Shown here: positions 8,320-16,284 of the stretch, one piece after another | Layout of the letters: every line of letters begins with the position of its first letter | Position numbering within the stretch: position 1 is the stretch's first letter | Assembly (NCBI RefSeq): GCF_026967985.1 | Contig: NZ_JAPVBJ010000001.1 | Location: forward strand, 675,493-739,492 | Reading direction: 5' to 3' | Length of the DNA: 64,000 nucleotides | Source: Modestobacter sp. VKM Ac-2984 | GTDB lineage: Bacteria; Actinomycetota; Actinomycetes; Mycobacteriales; Geodermatophilaceae | Translations under genes and position numbers: made by a program | The notes under the pieces: model-generated | Seen by the model: the letters and a program-made list of their open reading frames with translations, nothing else | Database searches by the model: none | What the model was told of the DNA's origin: nothing

Positions 8320-9084
8320 TCAGGCGCGGACGGCGGTGAGCAGCCGGGGGCGCAGTGCGCCCGAGCCCAGCAGCCGGCCCACCCGGCGGGACTGCTCCTG
8401 CGCCTGCGCCCACGCCGGGTCGTCCCCGTGCCCGCGCTGCACCTCGGCGTCGACCGCGTCGGCCCGCTGTTGCCACTCGGGGGGACTGTCGGCGAGGTCG
8501 GCGTCGGCGCGGCCGGTGACCGAGAAGCCGGCCCGGTCCAGGAGGGCGTCGACCTCCGCCGGGCTCGGGAAGCTGTTGCCCTCCGGCAGGGGCGGCGGCA
8601 GCGGCGCCTCGGCGACGAACACCAGCAGCCCGAGCCGGCCGCCGGGCGCGAGCACCCGCGCCAGCTCGGCGAGCATCGGGGGCTTCTCCTCGGTGGTGCA
8701 GAGCACACCCAGGCTCCAGGCCGCGTCGAAGGAGGCGTCGGCGAACGGCAGCGCCTGCGACAGCGCCACCACCGAGGGCAGCCCGAACAGCGTGCGGCTG
8801 GCGTGCACCGCCTCGGCCATCGGCTCGGCGCAGACCGCCCGCACGCCGCGGTCGGCGGCCAGCCAGCCGGCCGGGCCGCCGACCCCGGCGCCGGCGTCGA
8901 GCACTCGGTCCTCGGCACGGAGGGCCAGCGAATCGGCCAGCCAGCGCAGCGCACCCTCGCTGCCGCTGCCCCGGCAACCGGCCGGCACGGCGTGCTCCGG
9001 GCCGAGGGTCCGCACGGCCTCCTCGGTCCAGCCGGCCACCGTGCCGAACTCCGACTCCATCGCCTCGCTGGCGATCTCGCTCAC
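8320..9084 (-). CDS. SAM-dependent class I methyltransferase
   Basis: A 254-residue methyltransferase. The SAM-binding motif I is VLDAGAGVGGPAGWLA (about residues 62-77), followed by an acidic residue in AVCAEPMAEA. Motif post-I is ALPFADASFDAAWSLGVLCT, and ARVLAPGGRLGLLVF is the usual motif III. This pattern fits small-molecule methyltransferases (UbiE or sarcosine/glycine type). The GTG start overlaps the stop of the upstream gene as GTGA, so it is coupled to the methylenetetrahydrofolate-reductase-like protein, and the flavin monooxygenase follows. The substrate is unknown. The C-terminal helices (EWQQRADAVDAEVQRG) are not diagnostic. Confidence 0.85.
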   Translation of the reverse strand: MSEIASEAMESEFGTVAGWTEEAVRTLGPEHAVPAGCRGSGSEGALRWLADSLALRAEDRVLDAGAGVGGPAGWLAADRGVRAVCAEPMAEAVHASRTLFGLPSVVALSQALPFADASFDAAWSLGVLCTTEEKPPMLAELARVLAPGGRLGLLVFVAEAPLPPPLPEGNSFPSPAEVDALLDRAGFSVTGRADADLADSPPEWQQRADAVDAEVQRGHGDDPAWAQAQEQSRRVGRLLGSGALRPRLLTAVRA

Positions 9085-10118
9085 GCGTCCTCCCGGATCC
9101 TGGTGGCCACCTCGGCCTTGACTGCGGCCGCAGCGGCCGGCCCACCGGCCGATGCCAGCCCGGACAGGTTGACCCCCACGACCCCGGGCACGGCGAGCAG
9201 CGTGCGGGCCTCCCGGACCGCGGCCTCGATGCCGGCGGCCACCGGGTCGGCTGCGGCGAGCACCCGCTCCACGGCCGCGTCGTCGAGGTGCAGGCCGGGG
9301 AAGGCCTGCAGCACGCGCGCCGAGCGCTCATCGGTGTAGACGGCGACCGAGGCGAGGAACGGCAGGGTGGCCCCGGCCGCCCGGGCGGCCGCGGTGAAGG
9401 CGGCGAGCCGGGCCGGGCCGGCCACGTGGTTGAGCACGCACAGCCGGGCTCCGGCGCGTTCCTTCTCGGCCACCCGCTGCGGGCGCAGCGGCACCGGCGG
9501 CGCGTCCGGCGACTCGGGCACCGCCGCGGTCAGCCCGGCCGCGGCGGCCAGCGCGGCGAGCCGGGTCCCGTCGAGGTCGAACACCGAGCTGACGCCGGGC
9601 CGCACGCCCGGGCCGCGGCCGTCGCCGGTCACGCACAGCACCCCGTCGACCCCCACCGCGGCGAGGCCGGCCAGCTCCTGCTCCAGCACGACCCGGTTGC
9701 GGTCCCGGCAGGCCAGCGTCGTCCAGGGCCGGCCGCCGCCGGCCAGCACCTCCTGCGCCATCAGCGTGGGCGGCAGGTCGGGCCGGTTCTGGTGCTCACC
9801 GATCAGCAGGCCGTCGCTGACCGGTGCCAGCGCAGCCACGACCGCCCGCACCGAGGCCGGGTCGAACGGGCGCACCGTGAGGTCGATGAGGACCACGGGC
9901 CCGGTCCGGGCCCGGTCCAGCAACCCGCCCGGAGGAAGCAGCGGTGCTGGCGGTGTCGGACCGGTCCAGCGCGGCAGCGGCGGCGCGAGGAAGACGCACG
10001 GGTACGCCGCCAGCTCGCAGGCCCCCTCGTCCCGCACCCCACCGCACGGCCCGAAGACCATCCGCTTGGGGCAGCCCGGCCGTTCCTGAGCAGTGCTCGT
10101 CTGCTCCGCTGCACCCAC
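9081..10118 (-). CDS. Methylenetetrahydrofolate-reductase-like protein with MTHFR_C-type N-terminus
   Basis: About 345 residues. The N-terminus carries GCPKRMVFGPCGGVRDEGACE, here split as GCPKRM and FGPCGGVR, with the Cys pattern of the MTHFR_C family that often sits beside MetF-like barrels. The rest is a TIM barrel resembling MetF: LIGEHQNRPDLPPTLMAQEV, TLACRDRNR, VLCVTGDG and LPFLASVAVY. MetF normally reduces methylene- to methyl-tetrahydrofolate. This version differs enough that only folate-linked one-carbon chemistry can be proposed. The GTG at 10118 is the first in-frame start that keeps the Cys motif; the internal ATG would remove it. It is coupled by GTGA to the methyltransferase and is divergent from the MEDS gene. 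Confidence 0.75.
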   Translation of the reverse strand: MGAAEQTSTAQERPGCPKRMVFGPCGGVRDEGACELAAYPCVFLAPPLPRWTGPTPPAPLLPPGGLLDRARTGPVVLIDLTVRPFDPASVRAVVAALAPVSDGLLIGEHQNRPDLPPTLMAQEVLAGGGRPWTTLACRDRNRVVLEQELAGLAAVGVDGVLCVTGDGRGPGVRPGVSSVFDLDGTRLAALAAAAGLTAAVPESPDAPPVPLRPQRVAEKERAGARLCVLNHVAGPARLAAFTAAARAAGATLPFLASVAVYTDERSARVLQAFPGLHLDDAAVERVLAAADPVAAGIEAAVREARTLLAVPGVVGVNLSGLASAGGPAAAAAVKAEVATRIREDA

Positions 10119-10252
10119 TCCTGGTCGCTGACCCGGCGCACCCCGACCGAAACCTCGAACGGCCGCTGGTGTCGCGCCAGGTACGGATGTGTCCCGATCA
10201 CGCTCCTCGGGCACTGGCGGTGAGTCGGAGAAGACGACGAGGAGGTGGTCCC

Positions 10253-11287
10253 GTGACGCAGCGCGACGAGGAGCACCAGACGTCCCAGCACCAGCGGGTC
10301 GAGCACCAGCGGGTCGAGCAGCAGCGGGTCGAGCAGCAGGGGATCCAGCACCAGGGGTACCGGCACATCGGGCACGTGCTCCGGCCGGGCCAGGACCTGA
10401 CCAGGGTGGTCGGCCCGGTGCTCCGGCAGGCGCTGGCCGCCGGGGAGCCGGTGGTGGTCGCCTGCCCCGAGGAGGTGGCGGACGCCCTGGTGGACGCCCT
10501 GCGCGGGGCCGGGGACGTGCACGTCGCCCCGACCCAGCGGATCGACGACCGGCCGCCGGCCGTGCTCGCAGCGATCGCGGGGCTGGTCGACCAGCGCGCG
10601 CCGGGCGCCGGTCGCCGGCTCCACCTGGTGACCGGGCCCGGGGGCCCGGAGGCCGATCCGGCGGTGTGGGTGCAGACGGAGGCGCTGCTGAACCACGTGC
10701 TCGCCGAGCGGCCGGTCGACCACGTGTGCCTGCTGGGCCCGACGGTCGAGGGCGGTCCGGACGTCGACGCCGTCGCCGCGGCCACCCACCCCTGGCTGCT
10801 GACCGAGGACGGCATCGTCCGCAGCCCGGACTTCCGGGCACCCGACGAGCTGCTCCGCGAGGTGCAGCGGGGCACGGTCCCCGACCCGCTGGAGGAGACC
10901 GAGCCGACGCTCGCCATGGTCGACCTCGACGACATGCGGGTCCTGCGCCAGGCGCTGCACCGGGTGCTGGCCGACAGCACCCTGTCCCCGGACGCGGCCC
11001 AGGACTTCGTGCTGGCCATCGACGAGATCACCGCCAACGCCGCCGAACACGGCGTGCCCCCGGTCGACGTGCGGCTGTGGTGCACCCCGGAACGACTGCT
11101 GTGCGCGGTCACCGACCGGGGCACGGCGTTCGACGACCCACTGGTGGGCTACGGCCCGGCACACGGGGACATGGCGGTCGGCGGGATGGGCCTGTGGCTG
11201 GCCCGCCGTTCGGTCGACAGCCTGACCGCGACGCCGGCCGACGAGTCCGGCGACGGATGCACCGTGCGCCTGGTCGTCAACGCCTAG
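10253..11287 (+). CDS. MEDS-domain sensor fused to a serine-kinase-type ATPase (anti-sigma-like)
   Basis: 344 residues. A Gln/His-rich N-terminus is built from degenerate 5-residue repeats (HQRVE type, about residues 13-37). Then comes a MEDS domain (about 38-200), named for sensors of methanogens and methylotrophs such as DcmR, starting HIGHVLRPGQDL. A HATPase_c_2 domain follows at about 220-340. The ATPase N-box is DEITANAAEHG and the G-box is GGMGLWLARR, as in RsbW/SpoIIAB anti-sigma kinases. There is no DHp domain, so it is not a normal histidine kinase. Phosphorylation of an anti-sigma antagonist or binding of a sigma factor is the likely role. The start is GTG with GAGGAGG about 8-10 nt upstream. 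Confidence 0.85.
   Translation: MTQRDEEHQTSQHQRVEHQRVEQQRVEQQGIQHQGYRHIGHVLRPGQDLTRVVGPVLRQALAAGEPVVVACPEEVADALVDALRGAGDVHVAPTQRIDDRPPAVLAAIAGLVDQRAPGAGRRLHLVTGPGGPEADPAVWVQTEALLNHVLAERPVDHVCLLGPTVEGGPDVDAVAAATHPWLLTEDGIVRSPDFRAPDELLREVQRGTVPDPLEETEPTLAMVDLDDMRVLRQALHRVLADSTLSPDAAQDFVLAIDEITANAAEHGVPPVDVRLWCTPERLLCAVTDRGTAFDDPLVGYGPAHGDMAVGGMGLWLARRSVDSLTATPADESGDGCTVRLVVNA
10289..10363 (+). repeat. Degenerate 15-bp tandem repeat, five units, inside the MEDS gene
   Basis: Units start at 10289, 10304, 10319, 10334 and 10349. The first two are identical (CACCAGCGGGTCGAG); the third differs at one base and the last two more. The period is five codons, so copy number could change without a frameshift. 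It encodes the Gln/His-rich N-terminal segment. Confidence 0.85.
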
Positions 11288-11288
11288 C

Positions 11289-11358
11289 GGTCTGGCTGTC
11301 AGTGCCTGACGGCCTGGCTGTCAGTGCCTGACGGCCTGGCTGTCAGTGCCTAACGGCC
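11289..11358. repeat. Tandem array of 22-bp hairpin-forming repeats between convergent genes
   Basis: Three units of 22 bp (11289-11310, 11311-11332, 11333-11354) plus a partial fourth. Each contains GGCTGTCAG-TGC-CTGACGGCC, a 9-bp stem with one G-U pair and a 3-nt loop (11294-11314 and 11316-11336; the third, 11338-11358, has a mismatch). The array begins at the stop of the MEDS gene and its last unit supplies the stop codon of idi on the other strand. It may act as a bidirectional transcription terminator. Confidence 0.8.
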
Positions 11359-11949
11359 TCGCTGCAGGGGACCGCTGCGAGCGCGCGGGTGGCGAGGGGC
11401 AGCGAGGTCCTCCAGGAGGCCGGCGGCCTCGATGAGCCGGGCCTGCTCGCGGCACCAGGGTGACCACGCGTCGTGCTGCTGGGTCTCCTGCCGGGCGCGG
11501 AAGGTGGCCCAGTCGACCACCTCCCACTCCCCCACCTCGGTGGGCTCGGGCGCCGGTGTGCCGGCGAACCGGCCGAGGTAGACCGGGCAGATCTCGTTCT
11601 CCACGACTCCCCGGAACTCGGCCCGGTACCGGTAGGAGGGCAGCGCCGGACGCAGGTCGGTCACGTCGACCCCGAGCTCGAAGCGGGCACGCCGGGCGAT
11701 CGCCTCCAGGTCGCCCTCCCCCGGCCCTGGGTGCCCGCAGACGGTGTTGGTCCACATCCCCGGGAAGGTGGCCTTGTCCTGCGCACGCCGGGTGACCAGC
11801 AGCCGACCGTCGTCGGCGAAGAGGTAGGCGGAGAACGCGCGGTGCAACGGCGTCTCGCCGGTGTGCACGAGGGGCTTGGGCATGGTGCCGATCTCCGCCC
11901 CGTCCTCGTCGACCAGCACGATCAGCTCTGCCGCCGGGGATGCCACCAC
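11350..11949 (-). CDS. idi: Isopentenyl-diphosphate delta-isomerase, type I
   Basis: Interconverts isopentenyl and dimethylallyl diphosphate in isoprenoid synthesis; a Nudix-fold enzyme needing Mg/Zn. It has 199 residues. The catalytic Cys lies in TNTVCGHP and the catalytic Glu in VENEICPVY; the metal-binding region includes HRAFSAYLF. The N-terminus is normal; the C-terminal tail (PRHPRARSGPLQRGR) is longer than in E. coli and its stop codon lies inside a 22-bp tandem repeat. In that repeat unit a G-to-A difference from the other units creates the stop, so the tail may have been set by repeat variation. The start is GTG at 11949 (followed by a second GTG), with GACGAT ending 6 nt upstream, a leaderless-type arrangement. 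Confidence 0.93.
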   Translation of the reverse strand: MVASPAAELIVLVDEDGAEIGTMPKPLVHTGETPLHRAFSAYLFADDGRLLVTRRAQDKATFPGMWTNTVCGHPGPGEGDLEAIARRARFELGVDVTDLRPALPSYRYRAEFRGVVENEICPVYLGRFAGTPAPEPTEVGEWEVVDWATFRARQETQQHDAWSPWCREQARLIEAAGLLEDLAAPRHPRARSGPLQRGR

Positions 11950-12098
11950 GTCTCCATCGTCCCCGACGGGCGCGCATTGCGCGCGTACGGGTTCCGATCG
12001 GGACCGCCTCGGACGGGTGAGGCGGCATCGTCACGCTGCGCAATCGTTTGCACACTGGCCGCGTCACCACGGCAGGCGACCCGAGAGGACCAGCACGG

Positions 12099-14663
12099 AT
12101 GAGCAGCACCACGGCATCGATCGTCGCCGTCCCTGACGTGGCCCTCCAGGTCGCGCTCTCCGCCGACCTGGGCCGCGTCGACGCCGGCGGGACCCTCCGC
12201 GAGCTCGCACAGCCCGTCCACCGGGTGTCGGAGGGCGCCACGATGTCCTCGGTCGACGCGCTCTTCCGCCGCGATGCCGCCCTCCGCTGGATCGTCGTCG
12301 ACGGGCCCGGCGAACCGGTGCTGGTCAGCCGTTCCTGGTTCGAGCTGTCCATGACCGGCCGGCTGGGCTACGGCCGGCTGCTGCAGCAACGGCGCCGGGT
12401 ACGGGACGCCGCCCCGCCGGACACGCTGCGGTACCCCGCCGACTGCCCGGTCGCCCGCGCGGCCGCCGCCGTCATCCACCGGCGCGCCGCGGGCGAGGAC
12501 CTGCTCGACGGCGTGCTCGTCTGCTGGCCCGACGGTCGGCTGGGCGTCGCACCGGTGACCGCCGTGTTCGAGCAGCTCGCCCAGGAGTACGCCTACCAGG
12601 CCCTGCACGACCCGCTCACCGGGCTGCCGAACCGGCTGTTCCTGCTGGAGCGGCTGCGGCAGGCGGTCTGCCCCGGGTCCTCGGCCGTGCTGTTCGTCAT
12701 CGACCTGGACCGGTTCAAGGACATCAACGACCACCTCGGCCACGCGGCCGGGGACGACGTGCTGACCGAGTTCGCGCAGCGGCTGCGCACCGTCGCCCGC
12801 AGCGAGGACCTGGTGGTCCGGCTCAACGGCGATGAGTTCGCGCTGCTGACGCCGCCGCTGACCACCGCGCAGAGCACCGCGCTCGCGGAGCGGATCGTGC
12901 TGACCGCGGCGGCGCCCTTCGTCGTCTCCCCGCGGAACGCCGACCGGGACGCCGAGCAGCTGGTCAGCCTCGGTGCGAGCGTCGGGGTGGCCGGCTGCAC
13001 GGCGGAGGTGTACTCGCCGGACGAGCTGCTGCACCGCGCTGACCTGGCGTTGCTCCGGGCGAAGTCGCTGGGCCGCGGCCGGGTGGCGCACTTCGGTACG
13101 GAGCTGCTGGAGGACGCCGAGACAACCGACGCAGTGCGTGCTCGGCACCGGATGGAGCGGCGGCTGCGGCTGGCGATCGAGTCGCGCTCGCTCTCCCTGC
13201 ACTACCAGCCCGTCGTCACGCTGCCGTCCGGCCGGGTGACCGGGGTGGAGGCGCTGGCCCGCTGGGAGGACGACGAGCTCGGCCGGGTGCCACCGGACCA
13301 GTTCATCCCGCTCGCCGAGCAGACCGGCCTGGTCGTCGACCTCGGGCGGTGGGTCCTGCAGACGGCCTGCCGCGAGGCCGCCGGGTGGCCGGCCGGCCCC
13401 TCCGGGCTGCCCCCGACCGTGGCCGTCAACGTCTCCCCGGTCCAGCTGGCCCAGCGGGGCTTCATCGACGACGTCACGCAGGCACTGAACGACAGCGGGC
13501 TGGCACCGGACCGACTGTGCCTGGAGATCACCGAGACCGCGGCGATCACCGACCTCACCGCCACCGCGGCGCGGCTCACCCAGGTGCGCGACCTCGGCGT
13601 GCGGTTGGCGCTGGACGACTTCGGCGCCGGGCACTCCGCGCTGACGCTGCTGCGCGCCCTGCCGGTGCACCTGGTCAAGATCGACCGGTCCTTCATCGAG
13701 CGGGTCGCCAGCGACACCGCGGACGCCGTGCTGGTCCGGCTGGTCATCGAGGCGGCGCACAGCCTGGGCCGTCGGGTCTGCGCCGAGGGCGTGGAGACCG
13801 CCGAGCAGGCACAGCAGCTGGTCTCGATGGGCTGCGACTCGGCGCAGGGCTGGCTGTTCGGCCGCCCGGAGCCGGCCTCGCCCCGGCTCGCTGCACTGCT
13901 CACCTCCCGGGCACTGGCCGAGCCGCTGGCCACCGACGCCGTGCTGCCGCTGGGCGGCAACGACGAACTCGTCCTGGTGACCACTCCCGCGCGGGTCATC
14001 ACCTACGCCTCGGCCAGCAGCGGGCCGATCCTCGGCTGGCTGCCCCAGGAGATGGTGGGCATGTCCGTGGGCGACTTCATGCACCCCGAGGACGCCGCCC
14101 GGGTCAGCGCGGACCCCGAACTCGCTGCCCGGTTCGCCACCGGCATGGGCGTGCACCGAGTCCTGCACCGGGACGGCAGCGTCCGCTGGCTGGAGAGCGA
14201 CACCCGGCGGCTGACCGCCGACGACGGCACGGTGCGGGAGGTGCTGTCGGTCTCCCGGGACGTCACCGCGACCGTCGAGGCACGGCGGGACCTGGCCGAC
14301 AGCGAGCTGATGTTCCGGCACGCCTTCGACGACGCCCCGATCGGGATGACGCTGACCCGGATGGACGGCTCGCTGGTGCGGGTGAACAAGTCCTTCGCGG
14401 CGCTGCTGGGCACGACGACCGAGGCTCTCGCCGCCTGCCGCGTCCAGGACCTGACCCCCGCGGACGGCCGGGCAGCGGTCGACGCGCTGTTCACCGAGTT
14501 CATCGGCGTCACCGAGCTCTGCACCCGCTTCCGGCACGCCGACGGCAGCGAGGTGCCGGTGCTGGTGCGCGTCTCGGTGGTCCGGGACCAGGCCGGGGAG
14601 CCGACGTCGGTCTTCTCCCACGTCCTGCCCGAGCCGGCGCCGGGCCCCGTCCCCGCGGTCTGA
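12099..14663 (+). CDS. GGDEF-EAL protein with two C-terminal PAS domains
   Basis: 854 residues, cytoplasmic. Residues about 1-165 are an N-terminal regulatory region, followed by GGDEF (about 168-320), EAL (about 355-605) and two PAS/PAC domains (about 625-735 and 740-850). The GGDEF signature reads NGDEF, with Asn at the first position, and an RSED inhibitory-site motif lies exactly five residues before it. The EAL domain keeps EALARW, the Asn of VNVSP, LEITE, LDDFGAGHS, VKIDRSF, AEGVET and QGWLFGRP, so it should be an active c-di-GMP phosphodiesterase. The cyclase half is uncertain. PAS domains placed after the catalytic domains are less usual. The ATG has GAGAGGA 9 nt upstream. It is divergent from idi. 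Confidence 0.93.
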   Translation: MSSTTASIVAVPDVALQVALSADLGRVDAGGTLRELAQPVHRVSEGATMSSVDALFRRDAALRWIVVDGPGEPVLVSRSWFELSMTGRLGYGRLLQQRRRVRDAAPPDTLRYPADCPVARAAAAVIHRRAAGEDLLDGVLVCWPDGRLGVAPVTAVFEQLAQEYAYQALHDPLTGLPNRLFLLERLRQAVCPGSSAVLFVIDLDRFKDINDHLGHAAGDDVLTEFAQRLRTVARSEDLVVRLNGDEFALLTPPLTTAQSTALAERIVLTAAAPFVVSPRNADRDAEQLVSLGASVGVAGCTAEVYSPDELLHRADLALLRAKSLGRGRVAHFGTELLEDAETTDAVRARHRMERRLRLAIESRSLSLHYQPVVTLPSGRVTGVEALARWEDDELGRVPPDQFIPLAEQTGLVVDLGRWVLQTACREAAGWPAGPSGLPPTVAVNVSPVQLAQRGFIDDVTQALNDSGLAPDRLCLEITETAAITDLTATAARLTQVRDLGVRLALDDFGAGHSALTLLRALPVHLVKIDRSFIERVASDTADAVLVRLVIEAAHSLGRRVCAEGVETAEQAQQLVSMGCDSAQGWLFGRPEPASPRLAALLTSRALAEPLATDAVLPLGGNDELVLVTTPARVITYASASSGPILGWLPQEMVGMSVGDFMHPEDAARVSADPELAARFATGMGVHRVLHRDGSVRWLESDTRRLTADDGTVREVLSVSRDVTATVEARRDLADSELMFRHAFDDAPIGMTLTRMDGSLVRVNKSFAALLGTTTEALAACRVQDLTPADGRAAVDALFTEFIGVTELCTRFRHADGSEVPVLVRVSVVRDQAGEPTSVFSHVLPEPAPGPVPAV

Positions 14664-14702
14664 GCCGGGGGCGGTGAGCTCGGCGGCCGGCGGGCTCACC
14701 GG

Positions 14703-15089
14703 TCAGTGCTGGGCGTTCTCGGTGTGCATCAGGTCGCCGTAGTCGGCGGGCAGCTGGTCCAGCACGTGCAGGTACTCGGCTCCCACCGCCTCCCGGAGGG
14801 CCGCCGTGACCGCGCGCGCGTGCTGACGCGCCTGCTCGGGCGTGCAGCCCCGCCCTTCGGCCTCGGCCACCCGGCGGTAGAACTCCGCCAGGTCGAAGCG
14901 TTCGACCGACCCGTCGGTCGGGACGGCGCCGGCCAGCTCCCCCGGCAGCTGCGCCGCCAGGTCAGCCGCCTCGGTGGAGAGCCGCTGGCCCAGCACCATG
15001 AGGGTGGCCCGGACCGCCTGCTGGGCGTGCTCGTGGTCGGGGATGCCGGCGGACTGCTGCACGGCGGAGACGAACTCGTGTTCCTGCAT
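14703..15089 (-). CDS. DUF2267 protein
   Basis: 128 residues, cytoplasmic, all helical. The DUF2267 family is recognised by HAQQAVRATLMVLGQRLSTE, AADLAAQLP and EFYRRVAEAEG. Its function is unknown; members are common in actinobacteria and often occur near stress genes. The ATG at 15089 has GAGGAACGACC upstream, which fixes the start. It lies 64 bp after the end of the enolase-superfamily gene on the same strand, so it could be the last gene of that operon or have its own promoter. It converges with the GGDEF-EAL gene. Confidence 0.8.
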   Translation of the reverse strand: MQEHEFVSAVQQSAGIPDHEHAQQAVRATLMVLGQRLSTEAADLAAQLPGELAGAVPTDGSVERFDLAEFYRRVAEAEGRGCTPEQARQHARAVTAALREAVGAEYLHVLDQLPADYGDLMHTENAQH

Positions 15090-15153
15090 GGTCGTTCCTC
15101 CTCGTTCCTCGGATGATGCGCCCGCGAGGTCCGCGGGCGCCGGACCGCACCGG

Positions 15154-16284
15154 TCAGCCGATGCGGAGGTCCTCGATGTCCTCGGTGCGCAGCGAGAGCC
15201 CCAGCCCGGGCGCGTCACCCGGCGGCCGGGCGCGGCCGCGCACCGGCTCGACGACGCCGTCGAAGAGCCGTCGCTCGAACCGCTCGTGGTCGTGGAACCA
15301 CTCCAGGTGCCGCAGGTTCGGCGTCGCCTGTCCCAGGTGCGCGTGCAGGGTGGGCACGCAGTGCGACGACACCTCCAGTTGGTGCCCGGCGGCCACCGCG
15401 CAGGCCCGGAGCCACTCGGTCACGCCGCCGCACCGGCTGGCGTCCACCTGCAGGCAGTCGACCGCGCCGGCACCGCACATCGCCGCGAAGTCGGGCAGCC
15501 GGGCGCCGTACTCCCCGGCTGCCACGTCGCAGTCGAGGCTCTCGCGGACCAGCCGCAGCCCGGCCAGGTCGTCGGAGGAGACCGGCTCCTCGAACCAGAC
15601 GACGCTGAGGTCGTCGAGCTCCCGACCGACGCGGACCGCCTGCTTCGCGGTGTAGCCACCGTTGGCGTCGACGAGCAGGGCGACGTCCTCCCCCAGCACC
15701 TCGCGGGCCAGCCGGGTGCGGGCGAGGTCCCGGGGCACCGCTGTCCCCCACGACTCCCCGATCTTGATCTTCACCTGGTCGTGGCCGCGGGCCATCCAGC
15801 CGCCGAGCTGGTCGCGGGTGGCGGCGTCGTCGTAGCTGGTGAAGCCGCCGCTGGCGTAGACCGCGGCGTCCGGGCGCACCGCACCCAGCAGACCGGCGAG
15901 CGGGACGTCGAGCAACCGGGCCTTCAGGTCCCACAGGGCGACGTCGACCGCCGAGATCGCCATCGCCACCAGGCCCGGCGCGCCTGCGTTGCGGACCGTC
16001 CGCGCCATGTCGAGGGCCGCGCCCGGCGGGTCGAGCACCGGGCAGCCCAACACCACCTCGGCCAGCAGGCCGCGGACCACCGCAGCGGCCGAGGCGTCGG
16101 CGTAAGTCCAGCCGACCCCGGTGCTGCCGCCGCCGGAGGCGCGCACCACGACGGCGGTGGTGGCGTCCCAGCTCAGCGTCCCGTCCGCCTCCGGGCGGTC
16201 CGTGGGCAGCCGGTAGACGGCGACCTCCAGGCCATCGACCCGCGGGTCCGACGGCGTCCCGCGCTCCCCCGGTCGCGCCAGCAT
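15154..16284 (-). CDS. Enolase-superfamily (mandelate racemase/muconate lactonizing type) enzyme
   Basis: 376 residues. The N-terminal capping domain (about 1-125) precedes a (beta-alpha)7-beta barrel. Catalytic features are KIKIG (the Lys-x-Lys base), LLVDANGGYT and WFEEPVSSDDL (first two metal ligands), and AAGEYG (third). DASRCGGVTEW and SSHCVPTLHAHLG follow, the last with the His expected to act as the opposite base. This suggests a sugar-acid dehydratase or racemase, but the substrate is not readable. The ATG overlaps the stop of the FAD/Fe-S gene (ATGA). It is third in an operon after a PoxB-like enzyme, which could give sugar acid, then keto acid, then acetate chemistry. Confidence 0.88.
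   Translation of the reverse strand: MLARPGERGTPSDPRVDGLEVAVYRLPTDRPEADGTLSWDATTAVVVRASGGGSTGVGWTYADASAAAVVRGLLAEVVLGCPVLDPPGAALDMARTVRNAGAPGLVAMAISAVDVALWDLKARLLDVPLAGLLGAVRPDAAVYASGGFTSYDDAATRDQLGGWMARGHDQVKIKIGESWGTAVPRDLARTRLAREVLGEDVALLVDANGGYTAKQAVRVGRELDDLSVVWFEEPVSSDDLAGLRLVRESLDCDVAAGEYGARLPDFAAMCGAGAVDCLQVDASRCGGVTEWLRACAVAAGHQLEVSSHCVPTLHAHLGQATPNLRHLEWFHDHERFERRLFDGVVEPVRGRARPPGDAPGLGLSLRTEDIEDLRIG

Noticed and set aside
11289-11358. Possible CRISPR-like array
   Set aside because: The units are contiguous with no spacers, only three copies, and no cas genes are nearby.
11922-14699. 925-codon minus-strand ORF opposite the GGDEF-EAL gene
   Set aside because: It is antisense to a protein with complete GGDEF, EAL and PAS motifs; His/Gln/Gly-rich shadow.
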